A DNA stretch of 64,000 nt from contig NC_011138.3 of assembly GCF_000020585.3 (NCBI RefSeq), positions 598,379 through 662,378 on the forward strand, in the 5' to 3' direction. Source of the stretch: Alteromonas mediterranea DE (GTDB lineage Bacteria > Pseudomonadota > Gammaproteobacteria > Enterobacterales > Alteromonadaceae). A program made the translations under genes and the position numbers. Position 1 is the first letter of the stretch. Each line of letters starts with the position of its first letter. This document shows positions 10,872-22,323 of this stretch, one piece after another. The notes below the pieces were generated by a model. The model was not told the origin of the DNA. It saw nothing but the letters and a program-made list of their open reading frames with translations, and did no database searches.

Positions 10872-12004
10872 GAGTAGTCGTTTACGGCGCAGGCCAACTT
10901 GCTCAAATGATGTACCTGGCGGGAAGCCCCTTAGGTATTGAGGTTCAAGCTGTGGACGTAAACAGCGATTCCGTTGTACATCCAGTCAGCAAATCAACGT
11001 TAGACACTACGCTTGCACAAGCGATCGAAGACGCAGACGCGTTGACAGTAGAATTTGAACACGTTCCTGAAAGGTTACTTGAAGAGGCGGCGAAGACGAA
11101 TAAGTTGATGCCTAATATCGACAGTATCTTAGTAGGCGCTGACCGGGTTCGTGAGAAAAAACTGCTTGAAAGTATGCAGGTGGCTAACTGCGAGCACAAG
11201 ATAGTGACGGATCTTTCACAGCTTGACGATTGCGTAAAGCAACTTGGCAGCAAGTTGATCTTAAAAGCAAGCCGCGATGGATACGATGGATACGGTCAGT
11301 GGCGTTTAACCGATGAGGCTGAATTACCGGCGCTTAAGCGTTCACTTCAGGGTCTAGACCTTGTAACCGTGCCTTTAGTGGTCGAAAAAATGGTAGCTTT
11401 TGACAGAGAGCTTTCTCTTATCGGTGTGCGCAATGCCGATGGCGACGTACGAACCTATCCGCTAGCAGAAAATTTACACCATCAAGGTCAACTGCATGTA
11501 TCCGTTGCGCCAGCTACAAATGTCGACGACGCGTTGCAAGCTCAGGCTCACGATATTTTTGTGAAACTTGCCGACGGCATGGATTATGTTGGCGTATTAG
11601 CGGTAGAGCTGTTTCAAGTGGGAAACAAGCTATTAGTGAATGAACTTGCACCTCGGGTGCACAACTCTGGGCACTGGAGCCAGTCAGGCGCCGTAACCAG
11701 TCAGTTTGAAAATCACTTACGTGCCGTGTGTGGTTTACCCCTTGGCGATACATCAGCCATTGGCCCAAGCGCGATGGTTAACATCATAGGTTGCAGTAGT
11801 TTCTCACGCGACTTACTCAGCATTGATGGTAGTCATCTTCACTGGTACGGGAAATCTGTACGAGAAAAGCGCAAAATGGGCCACATTAATGTCACCACAA
11901 ATAATTATGAAAGTTTAGGTGAAAAGCTCATGGCATTGAGTAATTATTTGCCGCTTGAGTACTTCCCGAAATTAGTTGGCGAAGCAACGCGATTAAAAGG
12001 TTGA
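10868..12004 (+). CDS. purK: 5-(carboxyamino)imidazole ribonucleotide synthase PurK
   Basis: ATP-grasp enzyme that carboxylates AIR to N5-CAIR, the substrate of PurE. It has 378 residues, with an N-terminal nucleotide-binding segment [14 protein letters not shown], the ATP-grasp region [13 protein letters not shown] near 135, and the magnesium/substrate segment [14 protein letters not shown] near 260. It overlaps purE by 4 bp. Its stop codon lies within a good -35 hexamer for the promoter that probably serves the downstream tRNA gene. Confidence 0.95.
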   Translation: MRVVVYGAGQLAQMMYLAGSPLGIEVQAVDVNSDSVVHPVSKSTLDTTLAQAIEDADALTVEFEHVPERLLEEAAKTNKLMPNIDSILVGADRVREKKLLESMQVANCEHKIVTDLSQLDDCVKQLGSKLILKASRDGYDGYGQWRLTDEAELPALKRSLQGLDLVTVPLVVEKMVAFDRELSLIGVRNADGDVRTYPLAENLHHQGQLHVSVAPATNVDDALQAQAHDIFVKLADGMDYVGVLAVELFQVGNKLLVNELAPRVHNSGHWSQSGAVTSQFENHLRAVCGLPLGDTSAIGPSAMVNIIGCSSFSRDLLSIDGSHLHWYGKSVREKRKMGHINVTTNNYESLGEKLMALSNYLPLEYFPKLVGEATRLKG

Positions 12005-12028
12005 CACCCACGCGTTTATCGCTAGAAT
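12001..12028 (+). promoter_or_regulatory. Putative tRNA-Thr promoter overlapping the purK stop
   Basis: TTGACA at 12001-12006 and TAGAAT at 12023-12028 with a 16-bp spacer form a near-consensus sigma-70 promoter. The purK stop TGA (12002-12004) is inside the -35 box. Expected initiation would be near 12035. Confidence 0.6.
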
Positions 12029-12034
12029 ACGCAT

Positions 12035-12059
12035 CCGCTGCTCAAGGCAGCGGGTTTTT
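12035..12059 (+). terminator. Hairpin with T-tract between purK and tRNA-Thr
   Basis: CCGCTGC / GCAGCGG stem with a 5-nt loop and five T. It probably terminates purEK transcripts. It begins about where the tRNA promoter transcript would start, which should weaken it as a terminator for that transcript. Confidence 0.65.
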
Positions 12060-12062
12060 AGT

Positions 12063-12138
<76 letters not shown>

Positions 12139-12205
12139 CATTTCCCTTTTTTCCCATGCCAATCCCACGTACACTAGTTCTGAACATTCATTCGGAGCGC
12201 ACTGT

Positions 12206-12748
12206 ATGTCATTTTTTTCCAAATCGCTAAAACCGTTATTTATCGTCACAGGCTTATTTTCTTTAAGCTTATCTGCGCTTTTTAGTGCTCATGCTAATGA
12301 ACACGAAAACAAACATCAACATGACAAGCAGCATGTACACAATGAGCGCGCTGACGTAATGGTGATGAACGGTTACGCCAGAGCAACATTTGCCTTAGCA
12401 AAAACCGGTGCGGTGTACTTTACTTTGCATAACCAAAGCGACAGCGACAAAACCCTTGTTTCAGTGTCGGTGGCTAAAGAGGTCGCAGACGAAGCGCAAA
12501 TTCACACGACCGTTATGGAAGGCGACATGATGAAAATGCGCGAGCTAACGGAAGGTGTAAAAATCAAGCCCGGTGAAATGGTGGCGTTTAAATCAGGCGG
12601 AAACCACATAATGCTACTAGGGTTAACAAAGGGATTGGCAGAAGGAAGTAATATTCCCATCACGTTATCGTTTGATAATGGGAGTGAACTCAAGCTGGTA
12701 TTACCCGTCAAAAAAGACGAAGCAAAAGGGCATCACCACCATCATTAA
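12206..12748 (+). CDS. Periplasmic copper chaperone, PCu(A)C family
   Basis: Copper-binding protein of the PCu(A)C (DUF461) family, which delivers Cu(I) to cytochrome oxidase CuA centres or buffers periplasmic copper. It has 180 residues with a signal peptide ending at about ALFSAHA. The His/Met ligands of the family motif are visible: AQIHTTVMEGDMMKM at about 96-111 and GGNHIMLLGL at about 133-142. Added metal ligands are a His-rich stretch after the signal (about 32-48) and five consecutive His at the extreme C-terminus. It is a single gene downstream of the tRNA. Confidence 0.88.
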   Translation: MSFFSKSLKPLFIVTGLFSLSLSALFSAHANEHENKHQHDKQHVHNERADVMVMNGYARATFALAKTGAVYFTLHNQSDSDKTLVSVSVAKEVADEAQIHTTVMEGDMMKMRELTEGVKIKPGEMVAFKSGGNHIMLLGLTKGLAEGSNIPITLSFDNGSELKLVLPVKKDEAKGHHHHH

Positions 12749-12934
12749 TAAAGCCGTCGATATAGAGGGCGAGTTACTCATCGATAATTGCGATGAGCAC
12801 AATTAACTAAACCGTTAATCTAAATCAAAATTTCTGTAGTACTATTAAGTTATATTGTTTAGGTTCAAATATTGTACGGTCAACGAACTGGCCAATTCAA
12901 AACCTAAAAAGGTTTTAACGAAAAGGAGTGTGAC

Positions 12935-13408
12935 ATGAGCAAGATTGATATTGGTATTTCTGAGAGCGATCGTAACGCAGTAGCAGAAGGCCTTAAGAAG
13001 TTATTGGCTGATTCTTACACCTTATACTTGCAAACGCATAACTTTCACTGGAACGTAGAAGGTCCTCAGTTCCGTGAATTACACCTAATGTTTGAAGAGC
13101 ATTATACTGAGCTTGCTGAAGCCGTGGATGAAATTGCAGAGCGTATTCGTACTTTAGGTGTTTCTGCACCAGGTACGTATAAGTCTTTTTCAGAGCTTAG
13201 CTCAATTGAAGAAGTAGAAGGTGTACCAGAAGCAACTGAAATGGTTCGCTTACTTACACATGCCCACGAGCAAGTTGTAAAAACCTGTCGCGAGTCATTA
13301 AAGCTAGCACAGGACGCAGACGATGAGTCATCAGCTGCTTTAATTGGCGACCGCATGCGAGTGCATGAAAAAACAGCTTGGATGCTTCGCGCGACACTGC
13401 CGAAATAA
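12935..13408 (+). CDS. dps: Dps-family DNA-binding ferritin
   Basis: Ferritin-like Dps protein of 157 residues that oxidises and stores iron with peroxide and protects DNA. The ferroxidase site at the dimer interface is visible in [13 protein letters not shown] (about 34-46) and in the downstream [22 protein letters not shown], with its acidic ligands. A strong ribosome-binding site (AAAAGGAG) precedes the ATG. The upstream 190 bp is AT-rich and probably holds a stress-responsive promoter, but I could not assign an operator. A terminator follows at 13492-13521. Confidence 0.93.
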   Translation: MSKIDIGISESDRNAVAEGLKKLLADSYTLYLQTHNFHWNVEGPQFRELHLMFEEHYTELAEAVDEIAERIRTLGVSAPGTYKSFSELSSIEEVEGVPEATEMVRLLTHAHEQVVKTCRESLKLAQDADDESSAALIGDRMRVHEKTAWMLRATLPK

Positions 13409-13491
13409 CGTAAAAAGTAATTTTCGATCGTAGTTAATCGGGTTTATACGCTTATTTCTTGCTTAATCGCATGAAAGCGTGGATATAACAC

Positions 13492-13521
13492 AAAGGGTAC
13501 AGCAGCGCTGTGCCCTTTTTT
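13492..13521 (+). terminator. Terminator after dps
   Basis: Inverted repeat GGGTACAGC / GCTGTGCCC (one G-U pair) with a 3-nt loop, A-rich on the left and six T on the right. Confidence 0.85.
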
Positions 13522-13589
13522 GTATACTAGGCCGCTAAACAGAAACGCACGCTAAAAATAAAAACCGAATAAACACCGAGGCCCCAGCG

Positions 13590-14759
13590 ATGAAATCATC
13601 AATTAGCGCGGTATTAAAGCGCAATCTAACGAGCACGTTAACCCGCTCTATTACCTTTGCATTAGCACTATCTGCAAGCCAGTCTCTTTTTGCTCACGAA
13701 GGCCATGAGCACGGTATCACCGACGAAAATATTACGGTAACCACCCTTGCTGAAGGGCTAGAACACCCCTGGGGGATGACCTTTCTGCCTAATGGCGACA
13801 TGTTGGTCACAGAGCGCGCAGGGGGTATTCAGCGACTGACAAAAGACGGGAAGTTGTCAGGACGGTTAGCGAACGTGCCCAGGGTAGTAGCGCAAAATCA
13901 AGGCGGCATGCTTGATATCACTATCGACCCTGATTTTGCTAGCAACAACACCATTTACTTTTGTTTCAGCAAAGCCAGTGATGTAGAAGGTAAAACAGGT
14001 AGCAGCAGTAGTGTGGCAAAAGCCACGTTAACGAATACCGGGCTAGAAGATGTCAACGTGATATTTAGCGCCGATTCTATTGTTGATAACGGATTTCACT
14101 TTGGTTGTCGCCTAGAATTTGATGCCAATAAGTACCTATACGTTGCTATGGGCGATCGCTACAAATACATGAAGGAAGCGCAGAATACGGATAACCACTT
14201 TGGCAAAGTCGTGCGCATTAATCGCGATGGCAGCGCGGTAAAGGATAACCCGTTCACTGACGGCAACGCACCAGAAGTATTTAGCTATGGTCACCGCAAT
14301 ATCCAAGGCGTAACAATTCACCCTGACACCGGTGCTGTATGGGCAATGGAGCACGGTCCGAAAGGCGGTGACGAAATTAATATATTGGAAAATGGCGCGA
14401 ACTACGGCTGGCCTGAAATTACCTATGGCATTGACTACAGCGGTGACATCATTAGTGATAAAACGCATATGGACGGCATGAAGCAGCCTTGGGTATATTG
14501 GGACCCATCCATAGCGCCAAGTGGATTAACTTTCTACCAAGGCGATATGTTTAAAGAGTGGAATGGTGATGTGCTGGTTGGTTCTTTGAAGTTCACTCAC
14601 CTTCGCCGCATTCACGTAGCAGACGGTAAGCCGGGCGAGCAGTTTGAATATCTGCGCGACAACGGCGCACGTATTCGCGATGTGGAAGTTGGCCCTGAAG
14701 GTGCTATTTACCTGTTAACCGACGCACCAAATGGCAAAGTGTTGAAGCTCACTAAGTAG
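13590..14759 (+). CDS. Secreted PQQ-type sugar dehydrogenase (glucose/sorbosone dehydrogenase fold)
   Basis: Six-bladed beta-propeller oxidoreductase of the soluble aldose sugar dehydrogenase family (YliI-like), which oxidises aldoses with PQQ. It has 389 residues with a signal peptide ending near SQSLFAHEG. Family stretches include LEHPWGMTFLPNGDMLVTER, the catalytic-His region GFHFGCRLEFD, YGHRNIQG and EHGPKGGDEIN. No PQQ synthesis genes are in the window, so the cofactor could come from elsewhere. It is monocistronic, with a bidirectional terminator just after the stop. Confidence 0.88.
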   Translation: MKSSISAVLKRNLTSTLTRSITFALALSASQSLFAHEGHEHGITDENITVTTLAEGLEHPWGMTFLPNGDMLVTERAGGIQRLTKDGKLSGRLANVPRVVAQNQGGMLDITIDPDFASNNTIYFCFSKASDVEGKTGSSSSVAKATLTNTGLEDVNVIFSADSIVDNGFHFGCRLEFDANKYLYVAMGDRYKYMKEAQNTDNHFGKVVRINRDGSAVKDNPFTDGNAPEVFSYGHRNIQGVTIHPDTGAVWAMEHGPKGGDEINILENGANYGWPEITYGIDYSGDIISDKTHMDGMKQPWVYWDPSIAPSGLTFYQGDMFKEWNGDVLVGSLKFTHLRRIHVADGKPGEQFEYLRDNGARIRDVEVGPEGAIYLLTDAPNGKVLKLTK

Positions 14760-14777
14760 CTTTATACCGAAACCAAT

Positions 14778-14799
14778 AAAGGCGCCCTTAGGCGCCTTT
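14778..14799. terminator. Bidirectional terminator between convergent genes
   Basis: Perfect repeat AAAGGCGCC / GGCGCCTTT with a CTTA loop, A-rich left and T-rich right, so it can serve both the sugar dehydrogenase (+) and the S9 peptidase (-). Confidence 0.85.
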
Positions 14800-14813
14800 A
14801 AATGGTGAATGCA

Positions 14814-16928
14814 CTATTTACCACCCTCATCTTTTTTATAGCGTTCAAACCACGCCATTATATTTCCTACTTTTTGTATTAAACGAGACGGACGGCTAGC
14901 AATACCGTGGGATGCACCAGGTATACGTACCATTGCCGCATCTATACCCTGCAGTTTCAACGCCTGATAATACTGTTCCGACTCACTTATCGGCGTTCGA
15001 TAATCGGCTTCGCCGGTCAGTAGCATAGTTGGGGTAGTGACATTACCCACTAAGCTTAATGGGCTGCGTTTCCAAAGTTTATCAGCGATATTCCACGGCA
15101 TATCCGCCATCCAGTATTGACTGAAAAACGGGTACGCGTCAGCGGTGAGTGCAAAGCTCACCCAATTGATAACGGGTTTAGCCACTACGGCAGCGCTGAA
15201 ACGGTCGGTTTTACCAATAGACCAGGCTGTTAGCACACCGCCACCAGAGCCACCGGTAATAAATAGATTGTTAGCATCCACAAAGCCTTTATCAACGACT
15301 GCATCGACGACGTCCATAAGGTCGTTAAAGTCTTCCGAGGGATAGTTATGGTGAATAAGGTTCCCAAAGTCTTCACCGTAAGAGCTGCTGCCCCTTGGGT
15401 TCGACCAAACAACCACGTAACCCTGCGCTGCCATAAGCTGGATTTCCATCGCAAAATGAGGGCCATATGCGGCATGCGGTCCGCCGTGAATTTCTAAAAT
15501 AAGCGGATACTTTTTACTACTATCAAAGCCGGGGGGTAAGGCCATCCATGCGTCAATAGGGCGCTCATCAACACTTGAAGCTACGGTGAGGTCTTGCACC
15601 TGCGCAAGCGCCTTATGACCCAAGGCGTCACTGTTCAAGTCGGTAAGTTTTGAGGCGCTTTTCCCTTTTCGATAAAGTGCTAAGTCGCCAGGCATGGTAC
15701 GCGCTGCTGTGGTAAATACGATATCGCCTTTTTCGCTTAGGGCGAAGTCGCCAGAGGTATAAGGGCGGCCAAACGCTTGCCCACCAAGGGTAACCTCTAG
15801 CTTCTTAACCTTTCCTGTTAAGTTCACCGTTGCCAGCTTGGTTTCGCCATGATCAAGGTATGAAAACATCAGCCCTCGGCTGTCTTTACGCCACACAAAC
15901 TTGCCCAAGCTTCTATCTAAAGATGAAGTAAGGCGCGTTATTTCACCGCTTTCTAGTTCAAGTACCAAAAGGTCACCGTTTTGATAAGAAAGCTTTCTAT
16001 CATTTAGTTGGGTAAAAGCTAAATATTTACCATTTGGGCTTAACGTAGGTCTACTTTCAGGGCCCGCTATATCGGTAACCTGTTCAACCACTCCAGAGCT
16101 AACGTTGACCTTGTATATATCGCTAAACAGTGGGTTCAGCGCATAGTCTTCGCGCTGAGGTGAGGCAAAGTAAATCCAATCATTGTCTTTAGAAAAAGAA
16201 AGGGTACCGCCGCTAGGAAAGTGGCCTTTGGTCAACTGGCGCGGTGTACCACCATCAACAGGCAGCACATAGATTTGGTCGAAGCCTTCGCGCAAATAGC
16301 CTCTGCCATCGCCACGGTATTGAACGCTATCAATATACTTAGCGTTGTCTGCCCACTTTGCGCCCTTTGGCTTGCTCGGCATCGCGCTAAATAACGGCTT
16401 TTGTTTTTCTTCAGTAAATAACGTAAAGGCTAGGGCTTCACTGTCATGCGACCAGGTCAACTGACGAGGCGTTTCACTGGTGTTAGTTAAGCGCACCGAC
16501 TGCATGGTATCTAAATAATAAAGATGTAGCTGAGCACGACCGTTTACCGATTTGGTATACGCCACCATTTTTCCATTTGGCGATAGCGTGGCTTGGGAAA
16601 GGTTTTCGTCTAAAGCGATAAACGGGCGGTGTTCACCTGTTTTTATGTTTACTTGCCACAGTCTGCTCTGCCGACTATCGGTCATAATATCCATGCTCTG
16701 GCGCGAATAAACCACGGTTTCTTTATCGATAAACTGCGGGCTGGCGACAAACTCTAGGTTGAATGTATCGTCGTAGGTGAGTGCATTAGCCGGTGAAGTA
16801 TGGGTATCGGGTTGAGACCCTTGTAGTGCATTAGCTTGGCTAACACCCAAAAAGAGGAAAGATAATGCTGTTGAGGTTACCACCAGGCCTTTGCGAAAAG
16901 GGCGAGTGGAGAAACGTGACGCAAACAT
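14814..16928 (-). CDS. S9 family (prolyl oligopeptidase) serine peptidase, exported
   Basis: Acyl-aminoacyl-peptidase/prolyl-oligopeptidase type enzyme of 704 residues: a signal peptide, an N-terminal beta-propeller built of WD40-like PD40 repeats (about 60-430), and a C-terminal alpha/beta-hydrolase domain. The nucleophile motif is GGSGGG, the oxyanion region LEIHGGPHAAYG, and the charge-relay His lies in PGASHG near the C-terminus. I placed the start at 16928 because AAAGGAACC precedes that ATG; an upstream start at 17018 would add 30 residues ahead of the signal peptide. It probably degrades oligopeptides in the periplasm. Confidence 0.9.
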   Translation of the reverse strand: MFASRFSTRPFRKGLVVTSTALSFLFLGVSQANALQGSQPDTHTSPANALTYDDTFNLEFVASPQFIDKETVVYSRQSMDIMTDSRQSRLWQVNIKTGEHRPFIALDENLSQATLSPNGKMVAYTKSVNGRAQLHLYYLDTMQSVRLTNTSETPRQLTWSHDSEALAFTLFTEEKQKPLFSAMPSKPKGAKWADNAKYIDSVQYRGDGRGYLREGFDQIYVLPVDGGTPRQLTKGHFPSGGTLSFSKDNDWIYFASPQREDYALNPLFSDIYKVNVSSGVVEQVTDIAGPESRPTLSPNGKYLAFTQLNDRKLSYQNGDLLVLELESGEITRLTSSLDRSLGKFVWRKDSRGLMFSYLDHGETKLATVNLTGKVKKLEVTLGGQAFGRPYTSGDFALSEKGDIVFTTAARTMPGDLALYRKGKSASKLTDLNSDALGHKALAQVQDLTVASSVDERPIDAWMALPPGFDSSKKYPLILEIHGGPHAAYGPHFAMEIQLMAAQGYVVVWSNPRGSSSYGEDFGNLIHHNYPSEDFNDLMDVVDAVVDKGFVDANNLFITGGSGGGVLTAWSIGKTDRFSAAVVAKPVINWVSFALTADAYPFFSQYWMADMPWNIADKLWKRSPLSLVGNVTTPTMLLTGEADYRTPISESEQYYQALKLQGIDAAMVRIPGASHGIASRPSRLIQKVGNIMAWFERYKKDEGGK

Positions 16929-17118
16929 GACGGTTCCTTTATTATTGTTGTTGCGCGGGGCGCGATAGGTTAGGTATCTGTTACACTTAATTATTGAATT
17001 AATGGCATTGCCCTTCAACAGGGTACGCGACTAACCATATCGCTTTCGTTTCTTATATGTAAAGTATGTGCGGTAAAGCTTCCTATTTACATGTTAAAGC
17101 GAAATTTACGCTTTTGAC

Positions 17119-17451
17119 TTACTCGCCCTTCAAACTGATTTTTCCAGTTAAGATGTCTTTAAACATCACCCAGTCGCCCATCAAGCTGTAAAGTGGGTGC
17201 TTGAACGTAGCGGGGCGGTTTTTTTCAAAAAAGAAGTGACCGACCCAAGCAAAGCCGTAACCTATAACAGGTATAAACCATAAAAGTGGCCAGTTAGCGG
17301 TATAAATTGCCAAAGCAATCACACCAATGACCAGCCATGAGCCAATAAAATGTAAGGTGCGGCAAGTTCCATCTTTATGTTCGTTTAAATAAAAAGGGTA
17401 AAACGCTTTAAATGAAGTGAAATGCGTGTTTTCGCTGGTTTGAGTCGTCAT
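17119..17451 (-). CDS. DUF962 / Mpo1-like membrane protein
   Basis: Small membrane protein of 110 residues of the DUF962 (YGL010w/Mpo1) family; the yeast member is a dioxygenase in fatty-acid alpha-oxidation. Two to three hydrophobic helices are visible, with the conserved histidines in FYLNEHKDGTCRTLHFIG (about 20-37) and GHFFFEKNRPATFKHP (about 71-86), which are the likely iron ligands. It stands alone between the S9 peptidase and the thioredoxin-like gene. The bacterial substrate is unknown. Confidence 0.85.
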   Translation of the reverse strand: MTTQTSENTHFTSFKAFYPFYLNEHKDGTCRTLHFIGSWLVIGVIALAIYTANWPLLWFIPVIGYGFAWVGHFFFEKNRPATFKHPLYSLMGDWVMFKDILTGKISLKGE

Positions 17452-17647
17452 AAACCCCTCACGGAAAGGATGTGATATGTTAATTTTACATTAGGTTAAC
17501 ATTTTGTAGGGGTATTAATTGTCGCTAAAACGACAATGCGATGTTTCTATTCTGTCACAGTCAGTCTTATTCACTGACTACTAACCTTGTAATTTTAGCT
17601 CGACTGCCCCATATTCCTCACAATACAAGAAATTAAAGGCCTGCGTT

Positions 17648-18517
17648 ATGGAAAATCTCGTTGCAAATAGCCAAGCAACTATTGTTGATATTACGGTAGA
17701 AAACTTTCAGCAAATCATAGTAGAGGCTTCTCAAGAGAAGCTGGTACTCATTGATTTTTGGGCTGACTGGTGTGAGTCGTGCAAAGATTTAATGCCTATT
17801 TTGGAAAAACTGGCCGGTGAATACAGCCAGCATCTAATATTGGCGAAAGTTGACTGTGAAGCGCAGCAAGAAGTAGCGGCGCAATTTGGTATCAGAAGCT
17901 TGCCTACAGTGATGGTAGTACAAAATGGTCAGCCAGTAGATGGCTTTGCTGGAGTGCAGCCTGAGCAGCAAATTCGAGAGATGCTAACAAAGTATCTGCC
18001 TAACCCTGAAGACGAGCTTCTCGCTACAGCAGGGAAAGCTATTCAGCAGGGAGAGTACGCCGAAGCATTGCCAGCAGCGAAAGAGGCACTTTCTCTTAAT
18101 CCTGACAATGTAAACGCCAAGTACATGCTTATTGACTGCTACATTGAAACGGGGTCAATTGATACAGCAAAAGCACTGCTTGAGGATATTAAACTTGTTG
18201 ACCAGGATTCACGGTATAAAAGCTTAGCGGGTAAAATTGAACTTGCAGAGCAAGCGGCAGATACGCCTGAAATTAGACAGCTTCAAGCTGCTGTTGAAGC
18301 AAACCCTGACGATCTTCAGCTTAAAATTGATTTAGCGATACAGCTACAGCAAGCGAATAAAGCACAAGACGCGCTAGCGCTGCTTTATAGCGTATTAAAA
18401 ACAGAGTTAGGGTTTGGTGACGCTAGAAAGCTAATGATGGATATGATGAATGCGTTAGCAGATGGTGATCCGCTTAAATCCGAGTATCGCCGAAAAGTAT
18501 ATAGCCTGCTTTACTAA
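17648..18517 (+). CDS. Thioredoxin-like co-chaperone of the CnoX/YbbN type
   Basis: A 289-residue protein with an N-terminal thioredoxin fold (about 12-125) and C-terminal tetratricopeptide-like helices (about 130-289). The thioredoxin active site is WCESC, a CxxC variant; E. coli YbbN has SxxC, while other CnoX proteins keep both cysteines. This architecture matches CnoX, which protects proteins under oxidative stress and hands them to GroEL and DnaK. Redox activity is therefore likely here, unlike in E. coli. No operon partner is seen. Confidence 0.87.
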   Translation: MENLVANSQATIVDITVENFQQIIVEASQEKLVLIDFWADWCESCKDLMPILEKLAGEYSQHLILAKVDCEAQQEVAAQFGIRSLPTVMVVQNGQPVDGFAGVQPEQQIREMLTKYLPNPEDELLATAGKAIQQGEYAEALPAAKEALSLNPDNVNAKYMLIDCYIETGSIDTAKALLEDIKLVDQDSRYKSLAGKIELAEQAADTPEIRQLQAAVEANPDDLQLKIDLAIQLQQANKAQDALALLYSVLKTELGFGDARKLMMDMMNALADGDPLKSEYRRKVYSLLY

Positions 18518-18572
18518 ATAGACTTACTAATGCTTACAGCTATTGAATGCGCAACTGGCGACGTGAAAAGAA

Positions 18573-18998
18573 CTAGGTGTTGGTAATAGGGGAAAACCCT
18601 TCTTTATGTAGCCAATTAAGCGCTTCAAAGTACTTTCGAAAGTATTCGCGCTCATAGTTTTTCCCTTTAAAATCGCGAGCCCTAGAAGGATGGGTTCGCT
18701 CTAACTGGGCGCGTTTTACCATTCCGCTATCTAAAACATACGCAGAGCGGGTTAAACCGTGTTCAATATTTACTTTGATTGAATCCGCTAAACGGGTTTG
18801 GCATTCAATGGTTGAGAGAACCCAGCGTCGTCCGTCCATCAAGGCTGCCCACGGTTCGCCATTGAAGCTACCGATAAGGTCGTGCATTTCTTCGATGAAG
18901 AACTCGGTGGTTTTCAAGTTCCACGCGCCTGTCGCAAACACTTCAAGCACATTACCTGAAATGTCCAGCGAGTAATTTCCGTATTTAGGGAAACGCAT
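18573..18998 (-). CDS. Hypothetical STAS/SpoIIAA-like protein
   Basis: A 141-residue soluble protein with alternating strands and helices over residues 8-100, resembling the SpoIIAA-like/STAS fold of small proteins often found in marine gammaproteobacteria. The segment WAALMDGRRWVLS in the middle fits the core strand and loop. There is no signal peptide or membrane helix. AAGGT lies just upstream of the ATG. It stands alone and convergent with the CnoX-like gene. The function is unknown; the family assignment is by fold impression only. Confidence 0.6.
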   Translation of the reverse strand: MRFPKYGNYSLDISGNVLEVFATGAWNLKTTEFFIEEMHDLIGSFNGEPWAALMDGRRWVLSTIECQTRLADSIKVNIEHGLTRSAYVLDSGMVKRAQLERTHPSRARDFKGKNYEREYFRKYFEALNWLHKEGFSPITNT

Positions 18999-19267
18999 AA
19001 AATACCTTTTATGTTTGTCTTGGTGGTGTCGAGGATATCTACTCTCTCAAAAAACGACATCTACTTATAAGGTTATAGCAGAGTTATTTAAATTTGCACC
19101 CGGTCGGCAGCTATAAGAAATACCACTAAGCACACTAAATTGGGCAAAAGTATTTACACTTAATTTGTAAATAAATGTGATGGCCCGCTGCTAGATTCAT
19201 GCGTAAAAAGCAGAAGTTTGATAGTGTTTAGTCGACTTTTATATTTGATACGGTTTTCACAGTGGTA

Positions 19268-20452
19268 ATGACCATGGCATATCAGCAATTTTACTCAGGT
19301 TTTCTTAACGCGAACAAAAACAAACAACATTATGCTTGTCACAGTCATTATTTTTGGCCTGACTGCACACGCGACGCAATGCTAGCGTACTGGGATGATA
19401 GCGCTAAATACGTAGATGCAAAGTGGGGATATTTTTTTGAAACTCTAGTGCCAGAATTGCAGCAGCGCATAAGTCGTATTCTTAATACCGGCGCGCCTCA
19501 GCAAATTGTATTTGCGCCCAATACGCACGAGTTGCTCTATCGAATAATGAGTTGTATTGATAGTCGTACTCCATACAAAGTGGTCTCAACAGACAGTGAA
19601 TTTCACAGCTTTCAACGTCAAGCTAGCCGAATGCAAGAGCAAGGTTTGATAGAGTTAGTGACGGTTCCGACTAAACCTTATGCTACGTTTACTTCACGCT
19701 TTAAAGCTGCCATAGCCGAGCACAATCCCGAAATTGTCTTTTTTAGTCAGGTTTTCTTTAACTCTGGATATGTGGTGGATGATGTTTCAGGCATTGTGAA
19801 TAGCGTTTTAAATGACAACACCATCATAGTGGTCGATGGCTACCATGGCTTCATGGCGAAGCCTACTGACTTGGCTGACATCGCGCATCGTGCCTTTTAT
19901 TTGTCCGGCAGTTATAAGTATGCACAGGCGGGAGAAGGCGCCTGCTTTGCTCATGTGCCTATTGTGTGTAATTTAAGGCCCGTTTACACAGGCTGGTTCG
20001 CTGAGTTTGGTGAACTGGACAAGCCTCGTAACACTGGGGGGCAAGAAAGCGTGCAGTACAGTGTAGATGGAATGCGTTTCGCCGGCGCAACCATGGACTT
20101 CACGTCATTATATAGGCTGAGAGCCGTGCTTCGCATGTTTGAAGAAAACGATATCAGCGTTGAGACAATTGACACCTATGTGATGGCAATGCAGCGTGCG
20201 TTTTTAGATAAACTTGCAGCGTGTAATCACCCGTTGCTTAACGAGCAGCATTTAGCCGTTAGCGATGCATCTAACAGGGGACATTTTCTTACTTTTGAAC
20301 TCGATGACGCTAACATTACAAAGGCGCTGGCATTAACGCTTAAAGCTAACGATATTCTTACCGACTATCGCGGTAACCGTTTACGGTTTGGCTTTGGCCT
20401 TTACCACACTAGCGACTATATCGATTTGTCCGCCCTATCAAAAATGGCATAA
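19268..20452 (+). CDS. PLP-dependent aminotransferase class V / kynureninase-like enzyme
   Basis: Fold-type I pyridoxal-phosphate enzyme of about 394 residues. The cofactor aspartate is in IIVVDGYHGFMA (about 190-201) and the Schiff-base lysine in YLSGSYKYAQAGEGACF (about 216-232), as in kynureninase and selenocysteine-lyase-like proteins. No kynurenine-pathway genes flank it, so the substrate is open. Three possible starts lie close together (GTG 19262, ATG 19268, ATG 19274); no clear ribosome-binding site decides between them. It is followed 33 bp later by a small DUF2065 gene. Confidence 0.8.
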   Translation: MTMAYQQFYSGFLNANKNKQHYACHSHYFWPDCTRDAMLAYWDDSAKYVDAKWGYFFETLVPELQQRISRILNTGAPQQIVFAPNTHELLYRIMSCIDSRTPYKVVSTDSEFHSFQRQASRMQEQGLIELVTVPTKPYATFTSRFKAAIAEHNPEIVFFSQVFFNSGYVVDDVSGIVNSVLNDNTIIVVDGYHGFMAKPTDLADIAHRAFYLSGSYKYAQAGEGACFAHVPIVCNLRPVYTGWFAEFGELDKPRNTGGQESVQYSVDGMRFAGATMDFTSLYRLRAVLRMFEENDISVETIDTYVMAMQRAFLDKLAACNHPLLNEQHLAVSDASNRGHFLTFELDDANITKALALTLKANDILTDYRGNRLRFGFGLYHTSDYIDLSALSKMA

Positions 20453-20485
20453 AAACTTTGCTCACACACAATAGAGGATTGCTTC

Positions 20486-20668
20486 ATGGAGTGGCTTTTA
20501 CCCGCTTTTGCATTAGTGTTAATAATTGAGGGAATCGGCCCACTTCTTTTTCCTAACAAATGGCGCAACTATTTACTGCAAATAAGCCAGCAACCAAGTA
20601 ATCAACTTCGCCAAATTGGAGGTGCGCTGGTCATCATTGGCGCGTTACTGCTGTTTTATTTTAGCTAA
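20486..20668 (+). CDS. DUF2065 small membrane protein (YjeT-like)
   Basis: A 60-residue protein with two hydrophobic helices (about 1-20 and 40-58) separated by the loop PNKWRNYLLQISQQP, typical of the DUF2065/YjeT family. In E. coli yjeT lies directly upstream of purA, as here. AGAGGA precedes the ATG. The function is unknown. Confidence 0.85.
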   Translation: MEWLLPAFALVLIIEGIGPLLFPNKWRNYLLQISQQPSNQLRQIGGALVIIGALLLFYFS

Positions 20669-22273
<1,605 letters not shown>

Positions 22274-22294
22274 TAGCGCCATCGTAATACCTTT

Positions 22295-22323
22295 AAAAGC
22301 CCAGTGTTCACTGGGCTTTTTTG
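22295..22323 (+). terminator. Terminator after purA
   Basis: AAAAGCCCAGTG / CACTGGGCTTTT-type hairpin with a 3-nt loop and a run of six T, 22 bp after the stop. Confidence 0.92.

Noticed and set aside
12730..12748. The five-His end of the copper chaperone as an engineered tag.
   Set aside because: It is in natural sequence context, with another His-rich region in the same protein, as is common in copper proteins.
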